The notes: a model not told the origin generated them from the sequence alone. A stretch of DNA of 64,000 nt from Mixophyes australis (GCA_036250195.1 JAVHZZ010000009.1:44793824-44857823); one strand, 5' to 3'. Shown: positions 33,896-44,805, numbered from the stretch's first letter. A program made the numbers and translations.

Positions 33896-34479
33896 GGCCG
33901 GACGCTGGAATTAATGCTATCGTGCCCCGGCCACTCACCACAGCCGGGCGCGCGCACTATAGCCTGCGGGCTAATTAGCTCATTATACATCTTGCAGGGG
34001 AAGTCCCTGATTGGCTGGCTCCAGTATATAAGGCAGGTTATAGCGTCCTGTTCACAGTTCTGCTGCCTGCTTGTTCTCTCTCTGTTTGGTGTTAAAACCT
34101 GTGACTGACTTCCCGTGTATGACCCTCGCTTGTTCCTGGACCTTGAACCTACTCTTCTGACCCTGACTATTTGCCTGAAAACCAGATTCTGCTCCTCCGC
34201 CAGTACCCCTGACTGTCACTCACCGGACTGTGAGCGCCGTATCTCCTGTGTTCAGGAACCGTGGCCGCCAGCCATCCTGAGGGTCTGCGCATGTGCAGCC
34301 CTTATCAAACCTTCAGTACCTGTTGCTTTTAATTAATTGGATGATCAGGCAACCCTCCCTATTTAAACCACCTGTGATCATTACCTAGTTGCCTGATCTT
34401 GGAGTCTCATTCCCCATGAGCCTCTGAAGGTGTTCCTGTGTTTCCTCGTGTATTCAGCTCCAGCTGATTCCTGTCTACT

Positions 34480-34800
34480 ACGATTGTGGTTTCCAGACCA
34501 CTTCAACTCTCCTGTGTTCATCGTGTCTGCACTCAGCTGATTCCTATCTGCTACTGGATTCCAGACCGCCTCAACTCTCCTGTGTTCAGCGTGTCTGCTC
34601 TCCGCTGCCTCCGTTTCTACTGCCGGGTTCCAGACCGTCTCAACTCTCCTGTGTTCATCGTGTCAGCTCTCCACTGATTCCTATCTGCTACTGCTGCCGG
34701 ATTCCAGACCGCCTCTACTCTCCTGTGTTCAGCGTGTCTCCCCTCCGCTGCCTACGCTACTACTGCCGGATCCCAGACAGCCTCAGCTCTCCCGTGTTCA
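34480..34800. repeat. Tandem repeat in nested LTR, TTCCAGACC(G)CCTCAACTCTCC units
   Basis: About five units of 60-80 bp share CCAGACCGCCTCAACTCTCC followed by TGTGTTCAGCGTGTCTGC, separated by variable CTGCTACTGC stretches. Confidence 0.85.
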
Positions 34801-35249
34801 TCATGTTTCCAGTTTTACTTACTACTGCTTCCTGAGTATTGCTCCTTTGATTACCGGTTACCTTTCGTGCGCTGCACCAACCTGATTACCGCTCATCCTC
34901 CAGTGGTCTCTCCTCCTGCCGGCGTTCAGCCGTTCAGGTATCCCTGCACTTCTCCTTGACAGCCTGCTCTCCTGATCCGCGGTATGCATACTTTCCATTG
35001 ACTTTGCTATTGTGTTGCATATCCGTCTGGGCTGTGTTGTGTTCATCTCCGGAGTCTTCCATCTACTGAAGCTATTGTTACTATTGACTTTGTTTCCTAT
35101 TACCTGGATCTCTATAGTGACTTTGCATACTTCAAGCAGCGCTTGTCAGTTATTATTGTATTGTGGTTATCATCGTGGGATCAAGTTCCGTGTGCCGCCC
35201 GTGTATCCTCTGTATTCCATTCATCTCCTCGTGCCCCTCCTCACATATA

Positions 35250-35530
35250 TATAGCAGTGGTACAATTTGCTGAACGCAGACCACTGACTCCTGTTTCCCA
35301 TTGGCACCAGTTTCAAGTATCCTCTCACATAAGCAGTGGTACAACTTGCTGTACGCAGACCACTGACTTTCCCGCTACCTACTTGCACCTGGAACCCATT
35401 CCTTCACTATAGACAGTGGTACAACTTGCTATACGCAGACCACTGACTTTCACTACCTCCTCTCTACTCCTGGACATTCCTCCTCACTATAGCAGTGGTA
35501 CAACTTGCTGTACGCAGACCACTGACTCTC
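35250..35530. repeat. Tandem repeat in nested LTR, AGTGGTACAACTTGCTG units
   Basis: Four copies of AGCAGTGGTACAACTTGCTG followed by TACGCAGACCACTGAC, about 70 bp apart. Each unit contains CAGTGGT...ACCACTG, so every copy can form its own hairpin. Confidence 0.9.
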
Positions 35531-36035
35531 CTCACGTTTACTTGTCCATCTGGTTCCTCGTGTTCATACATCTAAGTCATTACCAGTTGCTGCTAGTCAT
35601 AGACTTTCCTTGAGCATTCTCTCACCATCTGCTTATTCTCCTCTTCCGTTGTCACCCTGCTACCAGAGGACCATAGTACCAGCTATATTACTCTGGTAAG
35701 AACATCATCTGGTGATATCCTGGGCAAAGACTCCTAGTGCCCGTGACACTGACCTTTCGCTTGTCCCTGGATTCCGAACCTGTGCTTGTGACCTCCGACC
35801 TTGGTTTACTCTGCCTGAACCCCACGCTGCTGTCCGCCAATCACTCCACTCCTGGGTTCTCCTTAGCCGGTATACGTTTCTCGACCCTCTGTCAGCCTGC
35901 GGCCAAGTCTGTCCCCACCACTAGGGGCTCCAGCGAACACCAGGCTTTCGGAGTAGACTCCGAGTTTTATTGTGCTGGCTAGGGAGTTCCTAACATTATA
36001 ACCGGCCTCAAAAAGAAGATTGGTGTTATACTGCC

Positions 36036-36908
36036 ATGGACAACGGCGAATCGAATCTGTCTCCAGCCCAGATCCTGGCGAACCAGATCCAGGCAATTTC
36101 TCAAGTCGTACAGGGCTTATCCCAGCGTTTCGCAGCTCAAGAAGAGGCTTCCAGAACCCTGCAGCTTCAGCAATCCCCCGCTGGTGACACACCAGAGCCC
36201 AAAATAAACTTGCCTGACCGGTTCTCTGAAAGCAGGTCAGCTTTCCGCAACTTTAAAGAGAGTTGCAGGTTGTACTTCTGCCTGAGACCAGGCTCTTCCG
36301 GTTCTGAACAGCAATGGGTAGGGATCGTTATCTCCTTATTGCAGGGCGACCCTCAGTCTTGGGCCTTCTCCCTTCCTTCAACGAGTCCAGCCTTGCAGAC
36401 TGTGGATGCCTTCTTCCAGGCTCTGGGGTTACTGTACTATGACCCAGACAGGGTGGCCTCAGCTATGTCTCATCTCCGAGCGTTAAGGCAAGAACGTCGT
36501 TCCGCTGAAGAATATTGTGCGGAATTCCGGCGATGGTCCACCGATAGTTCCTGGAATGATCCGGCACTGCGAAGTCAATTTCACTTAGGTCTTAACGAGC
36601 AAATTAAGGACTCCCTAGTCCAGTATCCGGTACCCGACTTGCTGGAGGATTTGATGCAACTAGTCATTAAAATTGATCGTCGGATCAGAGAGAGAAAGAC
36701 TGAACGGGAATCATCCATACCTGTTGGTTCACCACCCAGTTCCTGTGCTACTCTGCTGGCTTCCTCTGAGCCCATGCAGTTGGGTGCTTACCGCCTGCCT
36801 CCAGAGGAACGCTCCAGGAGACGCTCATTAGGCCTTTGTATGTATTGCGGCCAACCAGGTCACTTAGTACATTCTTGTCCCAATAAGCCGGGAAACTCCA
36901 AAGCCTAA
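36036..36908 (+). CDS. Chromovirus Gag
   Basis: The 290-residue frame starts with ATG shortly after the 5' LTR. It encodes the structural protein that packages element RNA. The first third is helical and glutamine-rich ([14 protein letters not shown]); a capsid-like core follows ([17 protein letters not shown], then [11 protein letters not shown]); near the end is a CCHC zinc knuckle, [14 protein letters not shown], at about residues 269-282. The stop TAA at 36906 is followed 15 bp later by the pol frame, so pol translation probably needs frameshifting or re-initiation. The frame is intact and is the best-preserved gene of this element. It is not a host gene. Confidence 0.88.
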   Translation: MDNGESNLSPAQILANQIQAISQVVQGLSQRFAAQEEASRTLQLQQSPAGDTPEPKINLPDRFSESRSAFRNFKESCRLYFCLRPGSSGSEQQWVGIVISLLQGDPQSWAFSLPSTSPALQTVDAFFQALGLLYYDPDRVASAMSHLRALRQERRSAEEYCAEFRRWSTDSSWNDPALRSQFHLGLNEQIKDSLVQYPVPDLLEDLMQLVIKIDRRIRERKTERESSIPVGSPPSSCATLLASSEPMQLGAYRLPPEERSRRRSLGLCMYCGQPGHLVHSCPNKPGNSKA

Positions 36909-36922
36909 GTGCAGGCGAAGAG

Positions 36923-37999
36923 GTGCGCTTAGGTCTTCAAATTATCTCTTCAGAAAATTCCTTGTTAGTGCCTGGACGTCTAGTTTTCCATGAGAAATCC
37001 ATGGATATGACAGCCTTTCTTGACAGTGGTGCGGCAGGTAACTTCCTGGACATACACTTGGCTCAGACGCTTGACATTCCAGATATCAAGTTAGGCTCAA
37101 GCATTGCCACCTGTGGGTTGGATAGTAACCCCTTGCCTGGGGGTAGAATTCTCGCAAGGACTCCAATGGTTCAGTTGTCTGTGGGAGCCCTCCATACGGA
37201 GGAACTCTCATTTTACCTTTTTACCTGTCCCTCTGCTCCGTTGATTCTGGGGTATCCTTGGCTTCGCAGCCATAATCCCCTCATTGACTGGAAAAGAGGG
37301 GAAATTATCCGTTGGAGTCCAGAGTGCTCTACGTCTTGCTTGACCCTGTCTCTCAGAATCCTGCAGCCTAGTCCAGAATTGTTGCCTGCACCCTACCAGG
37401 ACTTCAGTGAAGTATTCTCTAAACAAAAGGCTAACTCCCTTCCGCCTCACCGAGACTATGACTGCGCTATCGAGCTTGTGCCAGGTTCAAAACTGCCCAA
37501 GGGGCGTCTGTATTCTTTGTCTGCTCCCGAAACGGAAGCCATGGAACAGTACGTGGAGGAGAACCTGAAGAAAAGGTTCATTCGCCCCTCCAAATCTCCT
37601 GTAGGCACTGGGTGCTTTTTCGTGGCTAAGAAAGATGGCAGTCTGAGAGCCTGCATCGATTATCGCAGGTTGAATAAGATCACAATTAAAAATACTTATC
37701 CGCTGCCCTTGATTTCGGTTCTGTTCGACCAGCTCAAGTCTGCCACCATCTTTCCTAAGATTGACCTACGAGGCGCTTACAATCTCATCCGCATCAGACA
37801 GGGAGATGAATGGAAGACGGCCTTCAATACCCTCTCTGGGCATTATGAATATCTGGTAATGCCATTTGGATTGTGTAACGCCCCGGCAGTCTTCCAAGAT
37901 CTAATCAATGATGCCTTACGAGAGTTTTTGGGTAGGACCGCAGTGGTTTATCTAGATGACATTTTAATTTATTCTCAGTCCTTGTCCCAGCACCGCTAA
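36923..37999 (+). CDS. Chromovirus Pol, protease and reverse transcriptase part
   Basis: A 358-codon frame. The aspartic protease motif [10 protein letters not shown] lies at residues 33-42, with a later ILGYPWL flap-like segment. The RT fingers and palm follow, with [19 protein letters not shown], the [13 protein letters not shown] box and the catalytic YLDD near residues 343-346. The frame is cut by TAA at 37997-37999 in the middle of RT, after SLSQHR, whereas downstream sequence in the same frame continues the RT thumb. No ATG context requirement is likely, since it follows gag closely. Inactive as a full polyprotein because of the stop. Confidence 0.85.
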   Translation: MRLGLQIISSENSLLVPGRLVFHEKSMDMTAFLDSGAAGNFLDIHLAQTLDIPDIKLGSSIATCGLDSNPLPGGRILARTPMVQLSVGALHTEELSFYLFTCPSAPLILGYPWLRSHNPLIDWKRGEIIRWSPECSTSCLTLSLRILQPSPELLPAPYQDFSEVFSKQKANSLPPHRDYDCAIELVPGSKLPKGRLYSLSAPETEAMEQYVEENLKKRFIRPSKSPVGTGCFFVAKKDGSLRACIDYRRLNKITIKNTYPLPLISVLFDQLKSATIFPKIDLRGAYNLIRIRQGDEWKTAFNTLSGHYEYLVMPFGLCNAPAVFQDLINDALREFLGRTAVVYLDDILIYSQSLSQHR

Positions 38000-38729
38000 C
38001 ATGTCCGAGAAGTCTTGGAGAGGTTACGTCAACAACACCTCTACGCAAAATTGGAAAAGAGCGAGTTCAAAGTCCCTAGGGTGGCTTTCTTAGGTTACAT
38101 CATTTCCTCGGCTGGATTCTCCATGGACCCTAATAAAGTCCAAGCAATTCAAGACTGGGTGTTTCCTACTAAACTCAAGGTGATCCAAAGGTTTCTTGGC
38201 TTCGCCAACTATTACCGGAGGTTTATACATTCCTTTTCTTCCTTGATGACTCCTATTACTGCCCTCACCCGGAAGGGCGCAGACCCAGCTAGTTGGTCTT
38301 CGGAGGTGTTGGCAAGCTTTTCTGCCCTTAAAGTTGCCTTCACATCTGCACCCATCCTCAGGCATCCAGATCCGCAGCTTCCCTTTATTGTAGAAGTAGA
38401 CGCCTCGGATGTAGGAGGAGGCGCCATTCTCTCTCAAAGAGATCCTCAAAGTAAAATCATCAGCAGAAATTAACTACGACGTTGGGAATAGGGAGTTACT
38501 GGCCATCAAGTGGGCCCTCGAAGAGTGGCGGCATTGGCTAGAAGGAGCAGCTCATGCTATTACCATCCTCACAGACCATAAAAACTTTCAGTACATCCAG
38601 ACTGCCAAAACTCTTAATCCTCGACAGGCCCGCTGGGCTTTGTTTTTTACCCGGTTCAACTTCCTCATCACTTATCGACCGGGATCAAAGAATACCAAAG
38701 CTGATTCTCTCTGATTCTCTGATTCTTTT
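38000..38729 (+). pseudogene. Chromovirus Pol, RT thumb and RNase H part, broken
   Basis: The frame resumes right after the stop with [15 protein letters not shown] and runs through [22 protein letters not shown] and the RNase H start [16 protein letters not shown]. At about 38450 a deletion of roughly a dozen codons plus a frame change removes the CAYFSRKLS-type segment. The second frame then gives [19 protein letters not shown] and [12 protein letters not shown] tandem repeat of TGATTCTC near 38705-38725 causes a further frame change before the integrase frame. Confidence 0.82.
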
Positions 38730-40187
38730 ATGGCATCCCATCCTCAGTCTCCGGACCCGCAACCTATAATTTCCTCGACCTCCATTCATGTTGTTTTAAC
38801 TCAGGATCTCGGGGTCACACTCCGCTGCTTTCAGAAAATTGCTCCAGCTCAGACACTCGCTGAAAAAATGTTTGTCCCAATTCATCTGAGAAAGTCGGTC
38901 CTCAGCGAATGCCATGACAACCGCTCAGCAGGTCATCCCGGTATCCGGAGAACCATAGAAATACTTTCCCGCTGGCTTTGGTGGCCAACCTTGTCATCTG
39001 ATGTGGAAAACTATGTCCGCTCTTGCCCAGAATGTGCCAGGAACAAGTCTTCCAGAATCCGTCCTCCGGGTCAACTTCTACCCTTGCCAATTCCAAACAG
39101 GCCATGGACCCATATTTCTATGGACTTTGTTGTCGACCTCCCTCTGTCCTCGGGTCATAACACCATTTGGGTAGTTTTTGATCGGTTCAGCAAGATGGCA
39201 CACTTCTTACCCTTACTCAAATTGCCAGATGCCAGAAGTTTGGCTACCTTATTTATTACCCATATCTTCCGTCTCCACGGTCTCCCAGAAAACATTGTTT
39301 CAGATCGAGGTTCACAGTTTATTGCACAATTTTGGAGGTCTTTTTGTAATTCCATAGGAATTAGTATCAGTCTGTCCTCCGCTTACCACCCTCAGTCGAA
39401 TGGGCAGACGGAAAGAACCAATCAGTCTCTGGAACAGTTTCTCCGCATCTATGTTTCCAAATTCCACGATAATTGGTCCTCTCTTTTGCCCTGGGCGGAA
39501 TTCGCTTACAATAATTCCTGCCATTCTGCAACACACACTTCCCCATTCTTCTGTAATCTCGGGTTCCACCCAAAATCTAACTCCTTCTCTTCTGCTGTTT
39601 CCCTTGGTGATCCTGGAATACCTGCCTTCACTGCCAGGTTGAAATCCGTTTGGAAGAAGGTACATTCCGCTTTGTGTCAAGCTTCTCTTAGGTCTAAAGC
39701 CTTCGCAGATCGCCATCGTGGTCCATGTCTATTGAAAGCAGGAGATCGTGTGTGGTTGTCCACACGGAACATCAAATTGAGGCAACCTTGCAAGAAATTT
39801 GGTCCCCGATTCATCGGGCCATTTATGATTGAAAAGAAAGTGAATCCAGTGGCATCTTTAAAAATTCCCTGTACTTTCCATTGTTCTCTTCTGAAAAAAG
39901 CTGTTGCTCCCAGCAAATACAACCAATCTTCCTCTAACAGACCTCGGCCCCTGTTTATAGACGGAGACCGCGAGTTCATCATTGAAAAAATTCTGGAATC
40001 AAGGAAGGTTCAAGGGCAGGTCCAGTTCTTAGTGCACTGGAAGGGCTACGGCCCAGAGGAGCAGTGTTGGATACCACAAAAGCGTTTCCACGCTGAGAGA
40101 CTCAAGAAGGAATTCTTTAAAAAATTTCCCACAAAGCCTGGTTGTCTGGGTTCCTCGACCCCTCCTCAAAGGGGGGTACTGTCATGA
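38730..40187 (+). CDS. Chromovirus Pol, integrase with C-terminal chromodomain
   Basis: A 485-codon frame. The HHCC finger is at H62, H69, C99 and C102. The catalytic core has D132, D192 and E228 (MDF, VSDRGSQF, NGQTERTNQ), a D,D-35-E arrangement. A chromodomain occupies about residues 414-460 (FIIEKILESRKV, QFLVHWKGYGPEEQCWI) with the aromatic cage positions mostly kept, which places the element in the chromovirus branch. The segment between core and chromodomain looks shortened near NPVASLKIPCTFHC. The stop lies just inside the 3' LTR. This half is intact but is separated from RT by frame breaks. Confidence 0.88.
   Translation: MASHPQSPDPQPIISSTSIHVVLTQDLGVTLRCFQKIAPAQTLAEKMFVPIHLRKSVLSECHDNRSAGHPGIRRTIEILSRWLWWPTLSSDVENYVRSCPECARNKSSRIRPPGQLLPLPIPNRPWTHISMDFVVDLPLSSGHNTIWVVFDRFSKMAHFLPLLKLPDARSLATLFITHIFRLHGLPENIVSDRGSQFIAQFWRSFCNSIGISISLSSAYHPQSNGQTERTNQSLEQFLRIYVSKFHDNWSSLLPWAEFAYNNSCHSATHTSPFFCNLGFHPKSNSFSSAVSLGDPGIPAFTARLKSVWKKVHSALCQASLRSKAFADRHRGPCLLKAGDRVWLSTRNIKLRQPCKKFGPRFIGPFMIEKKVNPVASLKIPCTFHCSLLKKAVAPSKYNQSSSNRPRPLFIDGDREFIIEKILESRKVQGQVQFLVHWKGYGPEEQCWIPQKRFHAERLKKEFFKKFPTKPGCLGSSTPPQRGVLS
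40166..40179 (+). promoter_or_regulatory. Polypurine tract of chromovirus
   Basis: CAAAGGGGGGTAC lies directly before the 3' LTR start TGTCATG and overlaps the end of pol. Confidence 0.75.
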
Positions 40188-40848
40188 GCCGCGGTGGCTG
40201 CGGGCACCGCCGCAACTCTCTGCCCCTGACTTCCGGCGTCCCGGGCGTCGCTATGACGACCGGGACGTCACATCCGGTGCCAGGGCAACGGCCGGACGCC
40301 AGAATTAATGCTATCGTGCCCCGGCCACTCATCACAGCCGGGCGCGCGCACTATAGCCTGCGGGCTAATTAGGTCATTATACATCTTGCAGGGGAAGTCC
40401 CTGATTGGCTGGCTCCAGTATATAAGGCAGGTTATAGCGTCCTGTTCACAGTTCTGCTGCCTGCTTGTTCTCTCTCTGTTTGGTGTTAAAACCTGTGACT
40501 GACTTCCCGTGTATGACCCTCGCTTGTTCCTGGACCTTGAACCTACTTTTCTGACCCTGACCATATGCCTGAAAACCGGATTCTGCTCCTCCACCAGTGC
40601 CCCTGACCTTTCGCTTGTCCCTGATTCCGAACCTGTGCTTGTGACCTACGACCTTTGTTTACTCTGCCTGAACCCCACGCTGCTGTCCGCCAATCACTCC
40701 ACTCCTGGGTTCTCCTTAGCCGGTATACGTTTCTCGACCCTCTGTCAGCCTGCGGCCAAGTCTGTCCCCACCACTAGGGGCTCCAGCGAACACCAGGCCT
40801 TCGGAGTAGACTCCGAGTTTTATTGTGCTGACAAGGAAATTCCTAACA
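40180..40848 (+). repeat. 3' LTR of chromovirus, 669 bp
   Basis: Uninterrupted reference copy for the 5' LTR, from TGTCATGAG to TTCCTAACA. A TATATAAG box lies at 40419-40426. Confidence 0.9.
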
Positions 40849-42475
40849 CCCGCATAGTTGATCTGTCATGGATCCTTGCATCTTTCTCCTATTTAAAGAT
40901 TTTCAGAGGCAAATCCTTTGTGACCAAGGAATTTTGGATTAAACTATTTAATTGGGACCAATATATCAAGCTTGTAGGACATTTGGGACATAGATTCCTT
41001 GGAAATTAGTAGTCATAGTTATTTGCATCCAGGTCTTTCGCAAGACATTACAGATTACATTACAGATTGTTCAACTTATACATAGAACAACAAACAAGAT
41101 CTATCATCAGCCACCTTCAGGACCTCCAATACCTCTTGCCATTTAATACCTCTTGCCATTATGAGTCAAACCTCAATCTACATATCGATGGACTATATCA
41201 CCGAACTACCACTTTCAAAAGGCTGTTATTTTTTGTGTGATTTTATTGTCCTCTAGAAGGTAATTCTTCTGCCCCTTTCCTATAGACATCTAAACAAGGA
41301 AATGTTTCTTTTTACATTTGCTTCAACAGGAAATAAAAAAGAACAATAGGCACTGAATATTATATCCAATCACCTTCCAATCCTGCAGTATGTATGCACT
41401 TAACGACTGTCGGCCAATAGTGGATCTCAGTGCGACAGGTCTCACTTCAATATGTGCCCGCTGTCATCACCATGCAGCTGTTATGTCCCTGTCTGCACTG
41501 TTCCGACCAAGAGAGACTCATGTTAAAAACTGATATCCTGAGGGACTGGAGTTAGGACTTAACCCCTTACAGAGCTTCCCTCAGTAACACTTCATAGTCC
41601 TTACTGTACAGAAATACTGATGACAGTACAGCACTTAAACCACCAAACAGATCAGTGTAATTCTTATGTTTGCAGCGTCTTGCATGATCTAATACACTGA
41701 CAACACAGTCGTCACCCAAACACTGACAGCACAGACTTGCTGACAGCACAGACACAGCAGCACTCAGACACAATGATGTACCTCGAACAGCTCTGCTCAC
41801 TTGCCAACAAGTGTCAAATCAAATGACAAATGAAGAGCACATATCGTTATAAAATCATTATAGTGTGTACATGAGAATCGGCATGCTAATTGAGCCTATT
41901 TTTTTTTTTGTCGTTGCTAAAATTAGTGAAACTATCGCATCAGGAGAATTTATTTGCAGTGTTTACCTAGTCTTAGACAATGAATGAGGATTGTTCCAAA
42001 GCACCGACCAACTTTTGTTTTGATTGCTCAGCATAACTATAAATCTCATTCAGCTATGGAACAACATCCTTCCAATTGTCCAGTTTGTATGCAGTCATGA
42101 TCAGGATCTTCATAGAGTTTACAGAGTCATGATCTTTTCAGCTAACGGTTATGACAGATGAAGAGCATAGATCTGAAGGTAAATCTTTTAAAACATGTAT
42201 AGTGTGCACCCATGAATCAGTATGCTGATCAGGACTTTTTTTTTTCAGTCGCTAGTAAAATTGCTGTGGATAACACATTGTTCGAAAAATTCTGCAGTGT
42301 GTACCCAGCCTTATAGAGAAACATTAGCTAGTTCTTAAGTGTATTCAATATTCATAGATAGAACAGACTTAAACTTTCATAAAAATGCTCAGTTCTAGTA
42401 TGCCGCTAAAGGAGCCTCTCATATACACAATGCAACTAATCAAAATATATTTAATAGGCAACTAAATACATAATG

Positions 42476-42480
<5 letters not shown>
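40849..42480. other. No gene recognised
   Basis: A + strand frame continues from the 3' LTR to 41009 but resembles no known family. Otherwise this is AT-rich intron sequence. Confidence 0.45.

Positions 42481-42513
<33 letters not shown>
42480..42513. repeat. (AT)n microsatellite
   Basis: A pure AT run left of the large inverted repeat. Confidence 0.9.
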
Positions 42514-42518
<5 letters not shown>

Positions 42519-42660
42519 GCAGATAGATTAAAACGTGGCGCTCAAACACAGAATATGTGAGTAGAAATTAATAAATATCCAATATAGGAAAACACTTTCT
42601 TCATAAGATAAGGCAGCCTCCCTCCCAGATTACGGATGGTACTCCGATAATGAATAAATC

Positions 42661-43463
42661 AATATATACACAGATAGGAGGATGAAATGGCGCCAATATA
42701 GGTAGTGTTAGCTGGTAACAATCACCCAGACAGTCAATAATTGCTGATATGCAGAGTATGAATCTTAGCAAGCTGGTACAGTCATTATTCAACAGCTTCC
42801 AGATACTCCAACTATATACCGAAATGCAGACAGAGAAAAACAAAAGATGTAGTTGCAAAGGCACCCGTGATGTACAGTAAATAATAGGTGGCAGCGTACC
42901 AAGTAGATATAAATAAACAGCTTATCTGTGTCAGAATAATCTGAACGTAGTCTCCAAACAGCCAAGTGAGTCAGGAACCGATGTGTAAACTGCTTGTGAA
43001 GATATATTATATCTGGATCATCAACCCCAGCAAATTCACTGCTTGCAAACTCCACTCAGCCTTGTTTATTCACCGAGCTGTGAGTTGGGTGTGGTCCACA
43101 AGTCTTGCTGGGGTTGATGATCCAGATATAATATATCTTCACAAGCAGTTTACACATCGGTTCCTGACTCACTTGGCTGTTTGGAGACTACGTTCAGATT
43201 ATTCTGACACAGATAAGCTGTTTATTTATATCTACTTGGTACGCTGCCACCTATTATTTACTGTACATCACGGGTGCCTTTGCAACTACATCTTTTGTTT
43301 TTCTCTGTCTGCATTTCGGTATATAGTTGGAGTATCTGGAAGCTGTTGAATAATGACTGTACCAGCTTGCTAAGATTCATACTCTGCATATCAGCAATTA
43401 TTGACTGTCTGGGTGATTGTTACCAGCTAACACTACCTATATTGGCGCCATTTCATCCTCCTA

Positions 43464-43475
<12 letters not shown>
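42661..43475. repeat. Large near-perfect inverted repeat (about 370-bp arms)
   Basis: The left arm, 42661-43033, and right arm, 43105-43475, are reverse complements; translations of matching frames are identical over 87 codons, so divergence is very low. The spacer is about 71 bp (43034-43104). The outer edge of the right arm runs into (AT)n, and another (AT)n lies 150 bp left of the left arm. No transposase, clear terminal motif or target duplication was found. Confidence 0.88.

Positions 43476-43510
<35 letters not shown>
43471..43510. repeat. (AT)n microsatellite
   Basis: A pure AT run joins the inverted repeat to the LINE fragment. Confidence 0.9.
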
Positions 43511-43513
<3 letters not shown>

Positions 43514-43558
43514 TCTGGTATTCCTGACACACATATAGCCACACTTCAATCCATCCTT

Positions 43559-44149
43559 TGTCACAACTATATTGCGTGCCTGCTATTGTTGCCGCAACTC
43601 AGAGGAAGGTGCGGAATCTAACGTGCCCCTGGTATTCACCAGGAACCCCCGCAAGGAAGTATGGACTCCGCTGCAGGGACACGCAGGTCGCGGTCCTTCC
43701 AAGAGTCAACAGCGAGATACAAGGAGGTGTTAGACAGGCCGGGTCGGTAAAGTTCTGGTAGCAGAGGTACACAAGGATATCCAGAAGAATGGTGAGGCAA
43801 GCCGGGTCGGTAACTTTCAGGTAGCGAAGTACAAAGGCAGAATCCAAATAGAGGTGGTCAAACGGTCCGGGTCAAAAGGTCACAGGCAGCACAAGGCAGG
43901 AAGACATGATACTCTGGCACAGGGGTCAGGGCAGGAAGTGCCTATAAAGCACAGGGGACCAATCAACTGTAATGGGCGGCAGCACTAATTAGCTGCCGCC
44001 GCGCTATCCAATAGCATCCCGTTGCGTAGCATGCTCAGATGGCCGCGCCAGGCGGCGGGGAACTTCCACGTCTGGTTGCCCAGCAACCAGATGCGCGGGA
44101 TGATAATGTAGGCGGCCGTCCTGAGGAGGCAGTGGGACGGCGCCTGACA
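43559..44149 (-). repeat. Solo LTR of the 3.3-4.6 kb chromovirus family
   Basis: On the minus strand it starts TGTCAGGCGCCGTCCC, as in the LTR at 3345, and ends ATAGTTGTGACA. The shared segment CACCAGG.ACCCCCGCAAGG and the hairpin CTGGTTGCCCAGCAACCAG confirm the family. Flanks TCCTT and TCCTA form a 5-bp duplication with one change. Removing the LTR restores the LINE frame. Confidence 0.85.
44075..44087. promoter_or_regulatory. X-box-like palindrome in solo LTR
   Basis: GTTGCCCAGCAAC is identical to the sites at 3419 and 4063, conserved although the surrounding LTR has diverged. Confidence 0.45.
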
Positions 44150-44805
44150 TCCTAAATGCTACTCCAAGACTGATCTTCCTCTCTCATGGCTGCACATCTG
44201 CTGCACCACTTTGCAAATCCCTACACTGGCTCCCTGCATCCTCTAGAATCTAAATCAAATTACTCCCCTTATCTACAAAGCCCTCAACAACACTACCCCT
44301 GCACACATCTCACATTTCATATAATAAATATTCTCCCTCCTGCCCTTTTAGATCTACCTTTGACCTACGTCTTGTCTCGTCTCTGGTAACCACTTCTCAC
44401 TCCCACCTGCAAGACTTCTCCCGTGCTGCTCCCACTTAAGGAATTCCCTATCACGCTCATTCAGACTTTCCCATAGCCTTCAAATCTTTAGACGCTCTTT
44501 GAAAACCCATTTCTTTTTTAGAGGTGACCTTATCCCTGATAACACTATTCACACTAATGCATCATCACAACTGTCCCAGTCTCCACTCTGAACCACATTT
44601 GCTACTCTTGTTTCAGCTGTGCCCTCTTCCACTTAGAATGTAAGCTCTCTAATGAGCAGGGTCCTTCATACCCTTTGTTTATATGTCTGCGTTTATTTTG
44701 TCTACCTTGTATGTTCCTGTTTTATGTATGTACTATTGTACCTACTGTACAGCGCTGAGGAGCACTGTGGTGCCTTACAAATCTACTATAATATAGCACC
44801 TCTAC

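Larger units (their letters stand above)
34214..35748 (+). repeat. Nested solo LTR with perfect CTGAC duplication
   Basis: It begins TGTCACTCACCGG and ends GTGCCCGTGACA, with CTGAC directly on both sides (34209-34213, 35749-35753). The uninterrupted 3' LTR of the host element shows one CTGAC-type copy at this place (CCCCTGACC). Orientation is taken from a TATTTAAA box at about 34362. Two internal tandem arrays account for much of its length. No internal region of this element is present in the window. Confidence 0.88.
33768..35995 (+). repeat. 5' LTR of chromovirus, interrupted
   Basis: It has 2228 bp against 669 for the 3' LTR. The excess is a 1535-bp insertion plus its 5-bp duplication (34214-35753). 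A TATATAAG box lies at 34025-34032. The nested sequence sits between the promoter and the LTR end, so transcripts would carry it. Confidence 0.88.
33768..40848 (+). mobile_element. Nearly complete chromovirus (Ty3/Gypsy)
   Basis: Two LTRs starting TGTCATGAG (33768 and 40180) and ending TTCCTAACA (35995 and 40848) flank gag and pol with a C-terminal chromodomain. The flanks are CCCGT (33763-33767) and CCCGC (40849-40853), a 5-bp duplication with one change. LTR cores look about 95% alike by eye, so the insertion is fairly young, but pol already has a stop, a frameshift deletion and a small tandem duplication. The 5' LTR is swollen by a nested solo LTR. Confidence 0.9.
43511..44805 (+). pseudogene. 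LINE 3' end (L2/Rex1-like), split by a solo LTR
   Basis: Coding resemblance starts before the LTR (HIATLQSIL) and continues after it in the same frame (NATPRLIFLSHG), then degenerates through C-terminal motifs such as a PLCKSLHW-like stretch, PLESKSN and YKALNNTTPAH. The 3' tail has TAGAATGTAAGCTC and TGTACAGCGCTGAGGAGCAC with a CCTTACAAAT-type end, typical of the 3' ends of L2/Rex1/CR1-type LINEs in amphibians and fish. Only the last part of ORF2 is present, as expected from 5' truncation. Confidence 0.7.

Noticed and set aside
36036..40187. Domesticated host gene with a chromodomain
   Set aside because: It is flanked by LTRs, preceded by gag, has a polypurine tract and target duplication, and is broken in pol: an ordinary retrotransposon.
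40509..41009. 166-codon + strand frame
   Set aside because: It starts inside the chromovirus 3' LTR and runs across the target duplication into flanking DNA, so it is not one gene.
42601..43510. Duplicated 87-codon frames as paralogous genes
   Set aside because: They are mirror images created by the inverted repeat; no known protein features.
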